Below are positions 25,033-32,795 of a stretch of 32,795 nt of DNA, in pieces. The DNA is from Caldilineae bacterium. Its GTDB lineage: Bacteria > Chloroflexota > Anaerolineae > DUEN01. The notes beneath the pieces are model-generated. The model was not told where the DNA came from and did not search any database. It saw only the letters and a list, made by a program, of their open reading frames with translations. Location: contig DUEN01000032.1 in NCBI GenBank assembly GCA_011176545.1, positions 1-32,795 of the forward strand, given 5' to 3'. Numbering within the stretch: the stretch's first letter is position 1; the number at the start of each line of letters is the position of its first letter. Made by a program: the position numbers and the translations under genes.

Positions 25033-25048
25033 TTATCTCACCAGATAA
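25033..25048. promoter_or_regulatory. Small inverted repeat TTATCT-CACC-AGATAA
   Basis: A perfect 6-bp inverted repeat with a 4-nt spacer lies 13 bp upstream of the O-antigen ligase ATG, in the divergent gap shared with the TauE gene. Its position fits an operator; no protein can be assigned. The remainder of the 241-bp gap shows no clear promoter. Confidence 0.25.
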
Positions 25049-25261
25049 AAGACAAATCACGTATGGAAAAGGTTGACATTACCTAGGAGCGACGGCCCCG
25101 GTATCTTAACGCACCTATAGGGAAAAATCAAATGGCTTTCGCCCTCTCCCACGCCCGGCGTCGTGATTGACAAGATCGTCAAAGCATGTACGATATCCCC
25201 CGGCCTCCGGGGGGATCCCTCTCGGCCGGTCATCGTAACCCAGCACGAGGAGGACGCATCC

Positions 25262-26041
25262 ATGGATTGGTACCTCTATCCGGCGGTGATCGCCGCCGGC
25301 TTCGCCTGTGGCTTCATCAACACCCTCGCGGGGAGTGGATCGCTGATCACCCTGCCACTCCTCATCTTCCTGGGGTTACCTGCCACCGTGGCTAACGGCA
25401 CCAACCGGGTCGCGATCTTGCTGCAAAACATCGTCGGCGTGCGAGGCTACCAATCTCACGGGCTCCTGGATCTGCGCCAGGCGTTATGGCTGGCGGGGCC
25501 GGCCGCGCTCGGGGCGATCGTGGGAGCTCGCATCGCGGTGGACCTGAATGAGACGGCTATGCAGCGCGCTATCGGGGTGATCATGGTCATCATGCTGCTG
25601 GTGCTGTTGATAAACCCCAAGCGCTGGCTGGAAGGGCGCGGCGGAGATGTGCGAGAGCGCCCCGGTCCCATGGAACTAGGGCTGTTCTTCCTGATAGGCA
25701 TCTATGGCGGCTTCATCCAGGCCGGCGTGGGCATCTTCTTGCTGGCCGGGCTGGTCCTGGGAGCGGGGTTCGACCTGGTGCGGGCGAACGCGATCAAAGT
25801 ATTGATCATCCTGGTGTTCACGGTGCCCGCGCTGATCGTCTTCCTGATCAACAGTCAGGTCAACTGGGGCATCGGCCTGATCCTGGCGATGGGAAACATG
25901 ATGGGCGCCTGGGCGGGGACCCAATTCGCCTCGCGGCCCGGCGCGGCCGTGTGGGTACATCGCATCCTGGTGACGGTGGTGATCGTTTCCAGCGCGAAGT
26001 TGTTGGGGGTATTCGACCTGCTGTCACACGTCGTGAGCTGA
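25262..26041 (+). CDS. TauE/SafE-family sulfite/sulfoacetate-type exporter
   Basis: 259 residues, seven to eight membrane segments. The two TauE/SafE half-motifs are seen: AAGFACGFINTLAGSGSLITLPLL with NGTNRVAILLQN in the first half, and GIYGGFIQAGVGIFLLAGLVLGAG with NAIKVLIILVFTVPAL in the second. Family members move small organic or inorganic sulfur anions; the substrate here is unknown, though a sulfatase is encoded elsewhere in the window. ATG 25262 follows GAGGAGG at 8 nt; the frame extends upstream to 25163 without support. It is monocistronic, with a terminator just after the stop. Confidence 0.92.
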   Translation: MDWYLYPAVIAAGFACGFINTLAGSGSLITLPLLIFLGLPATVANGTNRVAILLQNIVGVRGYQSHGLLDLRQALWLAGPAALGAIVGARIAVDLNETAMQRAIGVIMVIMLLVLLINPKRWLEGRGGDVRERPGPMELGLFFLIGIYGGFIQAGVGIFLLAGLVLGAGFDLVRANAIKVLIILVFTVPALIVFLINSQVNWGIGLILAMGNMMGAWAGTQFASRPGAAVWVHRILVTVVIVSSAKLLGVFDLLSHVVS

Positions 26042-26070
26042 AGCCTCCCCTTCCCGCCTGTGAACTAACG

Positions 26071-26099
26071 GGGCACTCCTTGTGAGTGCCCTTATCTTT
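26071..26099 (+). terminator. Rho-independent terminator of the TauE gene
   Basis: An 8-bp perfect stem GGGCACTC/GAGTGCCC with a CTTGT loop is followed by TTATCTTT, 30 nt after the stop codon. Confidence 0.8.
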
Positions 26100-26174
26100 C
26101 ATCTCTGATCGGCCACCCCGCAAATGAGCATGCAGGTTACACCATAGGTATCAATTTGGCGCAGACCTGACCTA

Positions 26175-26199
26175 GGGCAGCCACGAGGGCTGCCCCTAC
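26175..26199. repeat. REP-like palindrome GGGCAGCC-ACGA-GGGCTGCCCCTAC
   Basis: An 8-bp stem GGGCAGCC/GGCTGCCC ends in CTAC. This is another copy of the dispersed family, with compensating changes in both arms relative to the GGGCGACC copies. Confidence 0.7.
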
Positions 26200-26209
26200 G
26201 CGTTGATAC

Positions 26210-26237
26210 GCGTGGGACGCTCATGAGCGTCCCACGC
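26210..26237. repeat. 28-bp perfect palindrome next to the isomerase stop
   Basis: The arms GCGTGGGACGCTCA and its exact reverse complement meet with no loop, 10 nt downstream of the minus-strand isomerase stop codon. It could act as a bidirectional 3'-end hairpin; on the minus strand no T-run follows. Confidence 0.8.
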
Positions 26238-26246
26238 TATCTCTAC

Positions 26247-27101
26247 TCAGGCATCGGAGTCCATCTCCAACATCCATCGCATGAGCTTCGCGGCGTACTC
26301 CAGCTTCATGTCACGGACGGCGATCGCCTCGCAGCGCTCCCCAGGGACCTCCAGGTCCCACAATCCGGAGTATCCGACCTCTCGATAAGCCCGGACGACA
26401 GACTCCCAGTCGATGGTGCCACCATACGGGAAACGGTGTTGGTCTCCGCTACCGTCGTTATCAGCGATATGGCTGGCCCACAGCCGCGGCCCCAACGCGT
26501 GCACCGCGTCAGCCACGTCGATCCCGACTACGTGAGCATGGCCGGTATCCAGGCAGAAGCCGACATGAGGTTCCCCCACGGCATCAACTAGAGCCCATAG
26601 ATCCTCCAGCCGAGAGCCATAGCGGGGCCCTTGATCGGTGTTGAGCATGTTCTCTATACACAGCCGCGTCGGCGAGCCCTTGATGTGCGCGGCCAGCGCG
26701 GAGAAGGCCCTCACGTTATCCGCCATCACACGCTGATAGGTCCCATCATCGTTCAAGGGACGGTGCCGGCCACCCGGATGGATCACGGCATTGGGGATAT
26801 GGAGGGCCATGGCCGCATCGAGCCAGCGCAGCGCGATATTCATCTGCTCGCGCGCCTTGGCCTTGTCCCCTGGCGTGATGTCCAGGTCCAGCCAGATGTG
26901 TACCTGCCACAGGGTCATACCTTCCCCCGCGGCGACCTCGCGCACCTCGGCCAGATGCCGCTGCGGCGCGTCGGAGGCCAGAATGCGCTCGATATGCTCC
27001 GAGCTCACCTCGACGTCCCGCCACCCCAGGCGGGCCAGGCGCCTCAGCGCGGAGGCCAGATCGTAGTCACTGTAGAACCCTGTCCAGATTCCCCATCGCA
27101 T
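26247..27101 (-). CDS. Sugar phosphate isomerase/epimerase-like TIM-barrel protein
   Basis: 284 residues of the xylose-isomerase-like (AP endonuclease 2) TIM-barrel superfamily. Probable metal ligands are Glu150 (CIENM), Asp185 with His188 (CLDTGHAH), His211 (SHIADNDG) and Glu251 (DLEVPGE), the order seen in sugar epimerases and inosose-type enzymes. His222 lies in a family-typical substrate segment (QHRFPYGGTIDW). It should isomerise a free ketose, sugar phosphate or inosose in the cytoplasm. ATG 27101 is preceded by GAGGAG at 7 nt. It is divergent from the GH127 gene, suggesting a shared arabinose- or pentose-related role. Substrate unknown. Confidence 0.9.
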   Translation of the reverse strand: MRWGIWTGFYSDYDLASALRRLARLGWRDVEVSSEHIERILASDAPQRHLAEVREVAAGEGMTLWQVHIWLDLDITPGDKAKAREQMNIALRWLDAAMALHIPNAVIHPGGRHRPLNDDGTYQRVMADNVRAFSALAAHIKGSPTRLCIENMLNTDQGPRYGSRLEDLWALVDAVGEPHVGFCLDTGHAHVVGIDVADAVHALGPRLWASHIADNDGSGDQHRFPYGGTIDWESVVRAYREVGYSGLWDLEVPGERCEAIAVRDMKLEYAAKLMRWMLEMDSDA

Positions 27102-27120
27102 GTTGGTCTCCTCGTCAAGT

Positions 27121-27147
27121 GGGAGCGCAGCGGCGCTGCGCCCCTAC
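27121..27147. repeat. REP-like palindrome with GCGCAGC core
   Basis: GGGAGCGCAG, CGG and CGCTGCGCCCCTAC form a paired element ending in CCCTAC. It belongs to the dispersed family and lies 20 bp upstream of the isomerase start codon, covering its likely promoter region. Confidence 0.6.
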
Positions 27148-27242
27148 ATCCTCGCTCCAAAATATCGACCAGGACGATGCATGCGTCGTGCTAGCCGCAC
27201 GTTGAGAGACCCCACACCACCCCGGCGGGAACGCCCAGCTTG

Positions 27243-27251
27243 TGGTATGAT
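27243..27251 (+). promoter_or_regulatory. Possible extended -10 promoter for GH127
   Basis: TGG followed by TATGAT fits an extended -10 element (TG-n-TATAAT). No good -35 is seen. The leader would be about 145 nt. Confidence 0.3.
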
Positions 27252-27403
27252 ATAGCTCGCGGGTGGATAAGACAAGCGCAGGGATGAGCCTGTGAATGGC
27301 TCGATGGGTTCTTTTAACATTCCGCTCTGCGTGGTGAAAGAGCGATGCACCCTATTCGGGACGTCAACGCCAAAGCGAGACCGATGATGCATCAGGAGGT
27401 CCT

Positions 27404-29281
27404 ATGACAGAGCGTTCCCCTCAGGATCGGGGCGTGGTGGATACCTCCGCCTCCCCATATACCCAACTGAAGCCGGTTCCCATCCGCGCCGTTCGCCTGG
27501 GGGACGGCTTCTGGAGGCCGCGGCTGGAGACCAACGCGCGGCGGGCGATCCCCGAGATGTACCGACTGCTGGAGGAGCACGGCGTCATCGATAACTTCCG
27601 TCGGATCTACGGCGCCAAGGACGTGCCACGCCGGGGGTTCCTCTTCACCGACAGCGACCTCTATAAGTGGATGGAAGCGGCGGCTTTCATGCTTCAGTCA
27701 GAGGAGGCCCCCGAGATTCGGGAACTCCTCGATCAGGCGATCGACGCCATCTTGCCCGCGCAGAGACCGGACGGCTACCTCAACACCTACTATGTGGATG
27801 AGCGCTACGATCAACGCTACACGCGCTTCGACACGGATCATGAGCTGTATTGTGCCGGCCATCTGTTCCAGGCCGCCATCGCACACCACCGGGCCACTGG
27901 CGAGGAACGGCTGCTGGAATGCGCCCTGCGGTTCGCGGATCACTTATGCCAGGTGATCCCCACGATCGAGGGGGCCTTCTCTGGACATCCCGAGATCGAG
28001 ATGGCCCTGGTGGAACTTTACCGGGAGACGGGACGGGCTCGCTACCTCGATCTGGCCCGTCACCTGTTGGACGCCTCACGTTTCACGGAGCTACAGAAGA
28101 TCGAGGGGCACGCCGTGCGAGCGCTTTACTTCTGCTGCGGAGGCGCCGACTACTACGCGGAGACGGGAGATCCCGCCTTCCGTGCCTCTCTGGAGCGGCA
28201 ATGGGAAAACCTCACCCGGGCCAAGCTCTATATCACAGGTGGCGTCGGCGGCCGCCACCTGGGCGAGTCGGTGGGGAAAGATTATGAGCTGCCAAACGCG
28301 CGGGCTTACGCCGAGACCTGCGCCGCCATCGGCAACATCTTCTGGAACTGGCGGATGCTCGCCCTGGAGGGTGACGCCCGGTTCGCCGATTTAATGGAAC
28401 GCACGCTGTATAACGGATTCCTGGCCGGCGTCTCTCTGGACGGCACCCGATATTTCTATGTGAATCCATTGAGCTACGACGGCGAAGGAGAGGGAGATCC
28501 GTGGTATCCCTGGGCCCGCCGGGGACTATACGAGCGCCAGTCGTGGTATGATTGTACGTGCTGTCCGCCTAACGTGGAGCGCATGCTGGCCTCCCTGCCC
28601 GGGTACTTCTACAGCACCAGCCGGGACGGCGTGTGGGTCCACCTCTATGACCATTGCGAATTACGATGGCATCTGGATAACGGCACCGCGCTGCACATGT
28701 CGCAGGTCACCCGCTATCCGTGGGATGGGGATGTGGAGCTGACGATCACGCCAGAGGCTCCCACGGAATTCACCCTGTATCTGCGCGTGCCAGCCTGGGC
28801 CCAGGGAGCCTCCATCACGATCAACGGCTCGCCGATCGGCGTATCCCCAACGCCCGGCCGATACCTAGCCCTACAACGCACGTGGCAGCCGGGGGATCAG
28901 GTGCGACTATCCTTCGACATGCCGCCGACGGTCATGGTCAGCCATCCCCGCGTCGCGGAGAACCGATGCTGCGGGGCCTTGCAGCGCGGCCCCATCGTTT
29001 ACTGCCTGGAGGCCTACGACAACCCAGGGATTCCCATTCTGGAAGCCATGCTGGATCCCAAAGAGGAGATCACGGCCACCCATCATCCTGATCTCCTGGG
29101 AGGCGTCACCGTACTCAGGGCTTCGGGCGCCTCTCCTGTCGAACCGGAGGTCGCTCTTTATCGCCCGTGGCGTCCTGGCCGAAGAGCTACTCGCCCTTGC
29201 ACGCTGACCGCGATCCCCTATTATGCCTGGAATAACCGCGGCCCCTGCCCTATGACAGTGTGGATACCATTGCTTGGGTAA
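27404..29281 (+). CDS. GH127 (DUF1680) beta-L-arabinofuranosidase-type glycosidase
   Basis: 625 residues, ATG 27404 preceded by AGGAGG at 4 nt. It begins with the typical RLGDGFWRPRLETN segment, then an alpha/alpha barrel and C-terminal beta domains. All zinc/catalytic positions of the characterised GH127 enzyme are conserved with matching spacing: Glu288 (acid/base), Glu304 and Cys306 (AETCAAIG), and Cys386-Cys387 (CTCCPPN), where Cys386 is the expected nucleophile. No signal peptide, so it should act on imported arabino-oligosaccharides in the cytoplasm, releasing L-arabinose. The neighbouring isomerase could act downstream. Some family members have other specificities, so the exact substrate is open. 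Confidence 0.93.
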   Translation: MTERSPQDRGVVDTSASPYTQLKPVPIRAVRLGDGFWRPRLETNARRAIPEMYRLLEEHGVIDNFRRIYGAKDVPRRGFLFTDSDLYKWMEAAAFMLQSEEAPEIRELLDQAIDAILPAQRPDGYLNTYYVDERYDQRYTRFDTDHELYCAGHLFQAAIAHHRATGEERLLECALRFADHLCQVIPTIEGAFSGHPEIEMALVELYRETGRARYLDLARHLLDASRFTELQKIEGHAVRALYFCCGGADYYAETGDPAFRASLERQWENLTRAKLYITGGVGGRHLGESVGKDYELPNARAYAETCAAIGNIFWNWRMLALEGDARFADLMERTLYNGFLAGVSLDGTRYFYVNPLSYDGEGEGDPWYPWARRGLYERQSWYDCTCCPPNVERMLASLPGYFYSTSRDGVWVHLYDHCELRWHLDNGTALHMSQVTRYPWDGDVELTITPEAPTEFTLYLRVPAWAQGASITINGSPIGVSPTPGRYLALQRTWQPGDQVRLSFDMPPTVMVSHPRVAENRCCGALQRGPIVYCLEAYDNPGIPILEAMLDPKEEITATHHPDLLGGVTVLRASGASPVEPEVALYRPWRPGRRATRPCTLTAIPYYAWNNRGPCPMTVWIPLLG

Positions 29282-29312
29282 AGGGACAAAAGGGCAATGT
29301 CCGAAAAGCGCG

Positions 29313-29440
29313 ATGAGGAATCACCAAGGCACTGAGGGAGAGAAAACAGAGGCGCACTCTGGAAGGCTTACCAACGTTAAAGAGGGAGATCCCGGTTCAC
29401 TCTTTTTGATGCTCTCCTTAGCGTCTTGGTGACTTCGTGA
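29313..29440. repeat. CACCAAG-type inverted-repeat element
   Basis: A left arm at 29313-29342 (containing TCACCAAGGCACTGAGG) and a right arm at 29411-29440 (containing CCTTAGCGTCTTGGTGA) are imperfect inverted repeats, about 24 of 30 positions matching. They flank about 68 bp that encode nothing. The element fills the gap between the convergent GH127 and helicase genes. Confidence 0.65.
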
Positions 29441-29449
29441 TATAACATC

Positions 29450-32400
29450 CTAAGCCTTCCGCCGGATTCGCGGTGGCTCCAGCTCCTGTACCCGGCCGTG
29501 AGGATCGACGCGCACACGCCGGACGTATTCGGACGGCAGATCGAAGGCAAAACGGGAGGGAGTGCGCACGAAGCCATCGCCCCGATCGCTCACGGAGCAC
29601 AGATACAGGCGCTCTCTGGCGCGCGTCATGCCAACGTAGAACACGCGGCGCTCCTCCGCCAGGGCAGCCTCATCCTCTAGCGTCGTCCATAAGGGGAGGT
29701 TTTCCTCTTCGACACCGATGATGATAACCACCGGGAATTCGGCCCCCTTCGCGTTATGAAGCGTCAGCATCGTCACCCGGTCCTCGTCCGCTCCGGTCCC
29801 CTCCACATCCAGGCTGGTGACCAGCGCCTGGTAGTCTAGGAAGGCTCTCAGCGAGAGGTCTCGACTGAAGCGGGCGAAGGCCGCGATCTGGGCCGTGAAC
29901 GCCTCGCGCAGGGCGGCCCAGGTCTCGTCCTCGGCCATGGGCGGCGGTGTCTCCGTCATCAGGCGCTCGATCAGATCGTCTAATCGAGCCCGTTCAGCCG
30001 CCGGCAACTGCTCTCGGATGCCATCGTCCAGCCACGCCGCCTGCTCCCGCATACGCAGCGCGCCATGCCACAACGCCCGGTTCTCGTCCTCAAGCGCCAC
30101 GCCAGCTCCTAGCATCCCTAACCCCACCAACGGTAACATCTCCGGCAAAGCCCCTAACGCCAGCTGCCTTCGATTCTCCTCCAACAGGGTCAGCAGAAGC
30201 TCTCGAGTCTGCTGCACATCCTGGGCCGCGCGATGCTCTACCTTCTCGCCCAACCCCATGCGTCGTAACAGATGATCTAGGCGATAGCTGGGCTCCCCAG
30301 GCAGCAGCCGCTGCGCGAGCAGCATCGTGTCCAGTGACGGATTGCGGAACGACCGTCCGAGCAGCCTGGCCGCCTCTCGATCGATGAACCGGTTGTCGAA
30401 CGCGAGGATGTTATGTCCGGCGACGATGGCCTCGCCTACGTAAGCCAGGAAGCGCGGGAGGACCGCCTCAATAGGCGCCGCGTCCTTCACATCCTCCCAG
30501 GTGATGCCGTGCACCTTCGTCGCAGCGGCCGGGATGAAGCCCCGGGCCGGGCGGACGAAGGCGAAGAAGGGCGGCCCCTCCTCACGTCGGCGTTCCATCA
30601 CCTGGGCGCCGATCTCGATGATCTCGTCCCGGCGCGGATCGATGCCCGTGGTCTCCAGGTCGTATACCACGAACCGTTCATCGGCCAGACGTTCATAGGT
30701 GGCTAGCACGTCCTGCGCTAGCCGCCAGGCGACGGCCGCCAGGGCGTGAGCAACGGTGCGTTGAACAGGGACGTAGATGGTCAACGGGGCGTCCCCCTCG
30801 CTAGCCACCTGAATGGCGCGGGCATCCCCGGGTAGATCAAGCACGACTGAGGCGCTATGCCCCAGATATTCGCGCAGGGCGCGCTCTAAAATGGTGGCCG
30901 CGCATGCGCCATCGATGGTGGGCGGCGCGTGAATGGTGAGACGGACGCCTCGATCCAGCCAATCGCGCATCTTCGCCACCGCCTCCGGCTGGGCGATGAA
31001 CTCCGCCCACCCGCACAACAGCCGCCATTCCTCGCGATCGAAGGGGCTACGGCGCAGTGATAGCACATCTAGCAGGCGCTCCACGATCACGCCAATGGGC
31101 TGATTCACCACGGGGAGGAGTTCCCCCTCGAGCAACTGGAGGAAGGCCCGCAGGGCAGCTCGCGTCAACGGGCTAAGCTCCGGGAAGCGGTCATGCGAGC
31201 GTATCAGCTCGGCCAGACGAAGCTGGTGGCGGTGAGCGAGGCGTTCAAGCTGCATGATGGTCAGCTCATCAAGCAACGTCCGTGGGAAGTTGAGCGCCGC
31301 CAGCACATCCGCGTCAGAGGCCGTGGCCAGCGAGCGGAGCAGATACAGGTAGCGGACGACCTCCTGCACCAGGGGACGCTGGAAGAAGTGTTCTTTCTGT
31401 ACACGATGCACGGGGATCCCACGTTGCGCCAGATAGCCCTCCAGCGGGTCCGCCAGCTGATGCGTGCGATACAGGATCGCGATATCCCCGTACCGATAAC
31501 CGCGCTCATCATGCAGGCGCCGGATGAGCGTCGCCAGCCACTCCCGTTCCTGCTCGGCCGTCGCGAAGAGGTAGTGATAGATAGGGTCCCCGCGCGGGTG
31601 AACGGTGCGCAGGTAGGTACGACGTCGTGGATCCCGCCAGGGCGCGGCCCGCCCGCGAGCGATGAACCGCTGCGCCGCGTACAGGATGGTCTGGGTGGAG
31701 CGATAGCTCTGCTCCAGGATGATCAGACGCGGTCGATAGCTGCGCTGGAAGCGTTCGATGAGTGAGGGCTCAGCCCCCCGCCAGCCATAGATCGACTGAT
31801 CCCCATCGGCGACGACCATGATATCGCTCCCGGGCGGCGCCAGCAGGGTCAGCAGCCGATACTGCGCGAGGTTGATGTCCTGATATTCGTCCACCAGGAC
31901 GTGGGGGAGCTGCTCCTGTACGTGACGGCGGATGTCCGCCCGAAGCGCCAGCAGACGGACCGCGTGATAGATCAGGTCGTCGAAGTCCAGCGCGTGATGT
32001 TCCCGCAGCCACTCTCCATAGACGCGGGCCACATCCGAATAGGCGATATCGCCCCCATCATGGCCGGGAAACCAGGAGGGATCCTGCATGGCGCCCTTTC
32101 TGCGACCGATGTAATCCTGCAGGGCATGGATCGGATACAACTCGGGGCTGAGGTTCAATTCATACAATGCCTCCCTCAGCGCCTGACGTTGCATGGCCTC
32201 ATCCGCGACGACGAAGTCTGGTGGCAGGTCGATGGCCTCTCCATATTCCCGCAGGAGACGAAGGCTGGCCGCGTGGAAGGTGTGAAACCAGATGTCCTCC
32301 CCCAACGCGTGCACGATGCTTTCGAGGCGCGTGCGCATCTCCTCGGCGGCGCGGTTCGTGAAGGTCACCGCCAGGATGCGATGGGGCGATACCCCCCGCT

Positions 32401-32584
32401 GGAGGATGAGATAGGCCGCGCGATAGGTGATGACGCGCGTCTTCCCGCTACCGGGGCCCGCGATGACGAGCACGGGCCCCTCAGGCGCCATCACCGCCTC
32501 GAGTTGTCGCCTATTTAAAGCAACGGCGAGCTCCCGCCATGCCCCGCGCGACGGCCTCTCCATGGTCTCCGTAGCCGCTTTCAC
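29450..32584 (-). CDS. UvrD/PcrA-type superfamily 1 helicase with internal DEDDh 3'-5' exonuclease domain
   Basis: 1044 residues from GTG 32584, with AGGTGA 6 nt upstream. N-terminal helicase motifs: Q-motif NRRQLEAV, Walker A GPGSGKT (43-49), motif Ia TFTNRAAEEM, Walker B VDEYQD (231-236), GDQSIYGWRG (261-270), and motif IV EQSYRST (291-297). C-terminal motifs are TLHNAKGAEFP (941-951) and RRVFYVGMTRARERLYL (979-995). Between them, about residues 636-803, lies a DnaQ-like exonuclease with YDLETTG (Asp642, Glu644), HNILAFDNRF (Asp730) and His784/Asp789, i.e. a complete DEDDh site. It should unwind DNA 3'-5' and probably trim 3' ends, in repair or replication restart. The fusion is unusual for UvrD proteins. 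Confidence 0.93.
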   Translation of the reverse strand: MKAATETMERPSRGAWRELAVALNRRQLEAVMAPEGPVLVIAGPGSGKTRVITYRAAYLILQRGVSPHRILAVTFTNRAAEEMRTRLESIVHALGEDIWFHTFHAASLRLLREYGEAIDLPPDFVVADEAMQRQALREALYELNLSPELYPIHALQDYIGRRKGAMQDPSWFPGHDGGDIAYSDVARVYGEWLREHHALDFDDLIYHAVRLLALRADIRRHVQEQLPHVLVDEYQDINLAQYRLLTLLAPPGSDIMVVADGDQSIYGWRGAEPSLIERFQRSYRPRLIILEQSYRSTQTILYAAQRFIARGRAAPWRDPRRRTYLRTVHPRGDPIYHYLFATAEQEREWLATLIRRLHDERGYRYGDIAILYRTHQLADPLEGYLAQRGIPVHRVQKEHFFQRPLVQEVVRYLYLLRSLATASDADVLAALNFPRTLLDELTIMQLERLAHRHQLRLAELIRSHDRFPELSPLTRAALRAFLQLLEGELLPVVNQPIGVIVERLLDVLSLRRSPFDREEWRLLCGWAEFIAQPEAVAKMRDWLDRGVRLTIHAPPTIDGACAATILERALREYLGHSASVVLDLPGDARAIQVASEGDAPLTIYVPVQRTVAHALAAVAWRLAQDVLATYERLADERFVVYDLETTGIDPRRDEIIEIGAQVMERRREEGPPFFAFVRPARGFIPAAATKVHGITWEDVKDAAPIEAVLPRFLAYVGEAIVAGHNILAFDNRFIDREAARLLGRSFRNPSLDTMLLAQRLLPGEPSYRLDHLLRRMGLGEKVEHRAAQDVQQTRELLLTLLEENRRQLALGALPEMLPLVGLGMLGAGVALEDENRALWHGALRMREQAAWLDDGIREQLPAAERARLDDLIERLMTETPPPMAEDETWAALREAFTAQIAAFARFSRDLSLRAFLDYQALVTSLDVEGTGADEDRVTMLTLHNAKGAEFPVVIIIGVEEENLPLWTTLEDEAALAEERRVFYVGMTRARERLYLCSVSDRGDGFVRTPSRFAFDLPSEYVRRVRVDPHGRVQELEPPRIRRKA

Positions 32585-32614
32585 CGAATCACCTCAGATT
32601 CCGATGGCGAAAAG

Positions 32615-32645
32615 CAAAAAGGGGCCGCATTGACGCCGCAGCCCC
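32615..32645 (-). terminator. Rho-independent terminator of the DksA/TraR-type gene
   Basis: On the minus strand GGGGCTGCG, a GCGTCAA loop and TGCGGCCCC form a 9-bp stem with two wobble pairs, followed by TTTTTGC. It ends only about 30 nt before the helicase start codon. Confidence 0.75.
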
Positions 32646-32675
32646 TCAATATACCATGCAGCCGGGAACGTGAAA

Positions 32676-32795
32676 TCAACGCTTGGCAGCTGCGCAGTTC
32701 ACGCAGAGTTTGGTATCAGGCAGGATCTTCAGGCGCTCCGGGTCGATGGGCTGACCACACACCTCGCAGATGCCGTACAGCCCCGCCCGCGCCCT
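32676..32795 (-). CDS. DksA/TraR-type C4 zinc-finger protein, C-terminal fragment
   Basis: The last 39 codons plus stop of a minus-strand gene that begins beyond the right edge. The frame reads GLYGICEVCGQPIDPERLKI then LCVNCAAAKR and stop. The C-x2-C...C-x2-C zinc finger and the G-x-YG-x-C-x-x-CG-x-PI pattern are those of DksA/TraR-family proteins, some of which modulate RNA polymerase with ppGpp. The coiled-coil part is not visible, so the subtype cannot be given. It ends in a terminator before the helicase gene. Confidence 0.88.
   Translation of the reverse strand, partial: RARAGLYGICEVCGQPIDPERLKILPDTKLCVNCAAAKR

Larger units (their letters stand above)
27102..27403. other. Divergent intergenic region of isomerase and GH127 genes
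   Basis: 302 bp. It holds a REP-like palindrome (27121-27147) next to the isomerase start and a possible extended -10 box (27243-27251) reading toward the GH127 gene. The remaining about 150 bp form a long leader ending in AGGAGG before ATG 27404, with no clear hairpin. Confidence 0.5.

Overview
This is a GC-rich bacterial chromosomal window of about 33 kb with short intergenic gaps. The gene content fits an environmental Chloroflexota (Anaerolineae/Caldilineae-like) genome: an O-antigen ligase fused to TPRs, a SIMPL protein, a DUF1028 protein, GH127 and GH172 glycosidases, a formylglycine sulfatase, a Tat-type lipoprotein solute-binding protein, and many GTAGGGGC-type palindromic intergenic repeats. 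The phylum assignment is inference; there is no rRNA or other marker gene here. I found no tRNA, CRISPR array, transposase or phage gene.

Layout. (1) 1-2604, minus: a sulfatase followed by a GH172 (DUF2961) glycosidase that runs off the left edge, read from a good sigma70-like promoter. A divergent FGGY sugar kinase (gluconokinase-like) lies at 2844-4349. (2) 4477-11589, minus: an envelope/extracellular block. It holds a CPBP membrane protease that overlaps an anchored HExxH metallopeptidase, a secreted nine-Asp-box protein with a duplicated C-terminal domain, and a SIMPL protein. Gaps here carry REP-like palindromes, a 36-nt direct repeat and a terminator. (3) 12276-18805, plus: promoter, structured leader, family 5 solute-binding protein, two DppB/DppC-type permeases, a DUF1028 protein and an LctP-type carboxylate permease. 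No ABC ATPase is present. (4) 18802-25020, minus: a TPR O-antigen ligase, a WecA/MraY-type phosphoglycosyltransferase, a VTT-domain membrane protein and a URO-D-fold protein. (5) 25262-29281: a TauE/SafE exporter with terminator, a minus-strand sugar isomerase/epimerase, and a divergent GH127 beta-L-arabinofuranosidase. (6) 29450-32795, minus: a UvrD-like helicase with a DEDDh exonuclease domain inserted in it, and the C-terminus of a DksA/TraR-type zinc-finger protein ending in a terminator.

The recurring theme is use of plant- or polysaccharide-derived sugars (sulfatase, GH172, GH127, isomerase, kinase) together with envelope glycan assembly. The items most worth a second look are the helicase-exonuclease fusion, the Asp-box protein with its tandem C-terminal domain next to a metallopeptidase/CPBP pair, and the dense intergenic palindrome family. 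I see no clear defence system, biosynthetic cluster or other obviously new multi-gene system.
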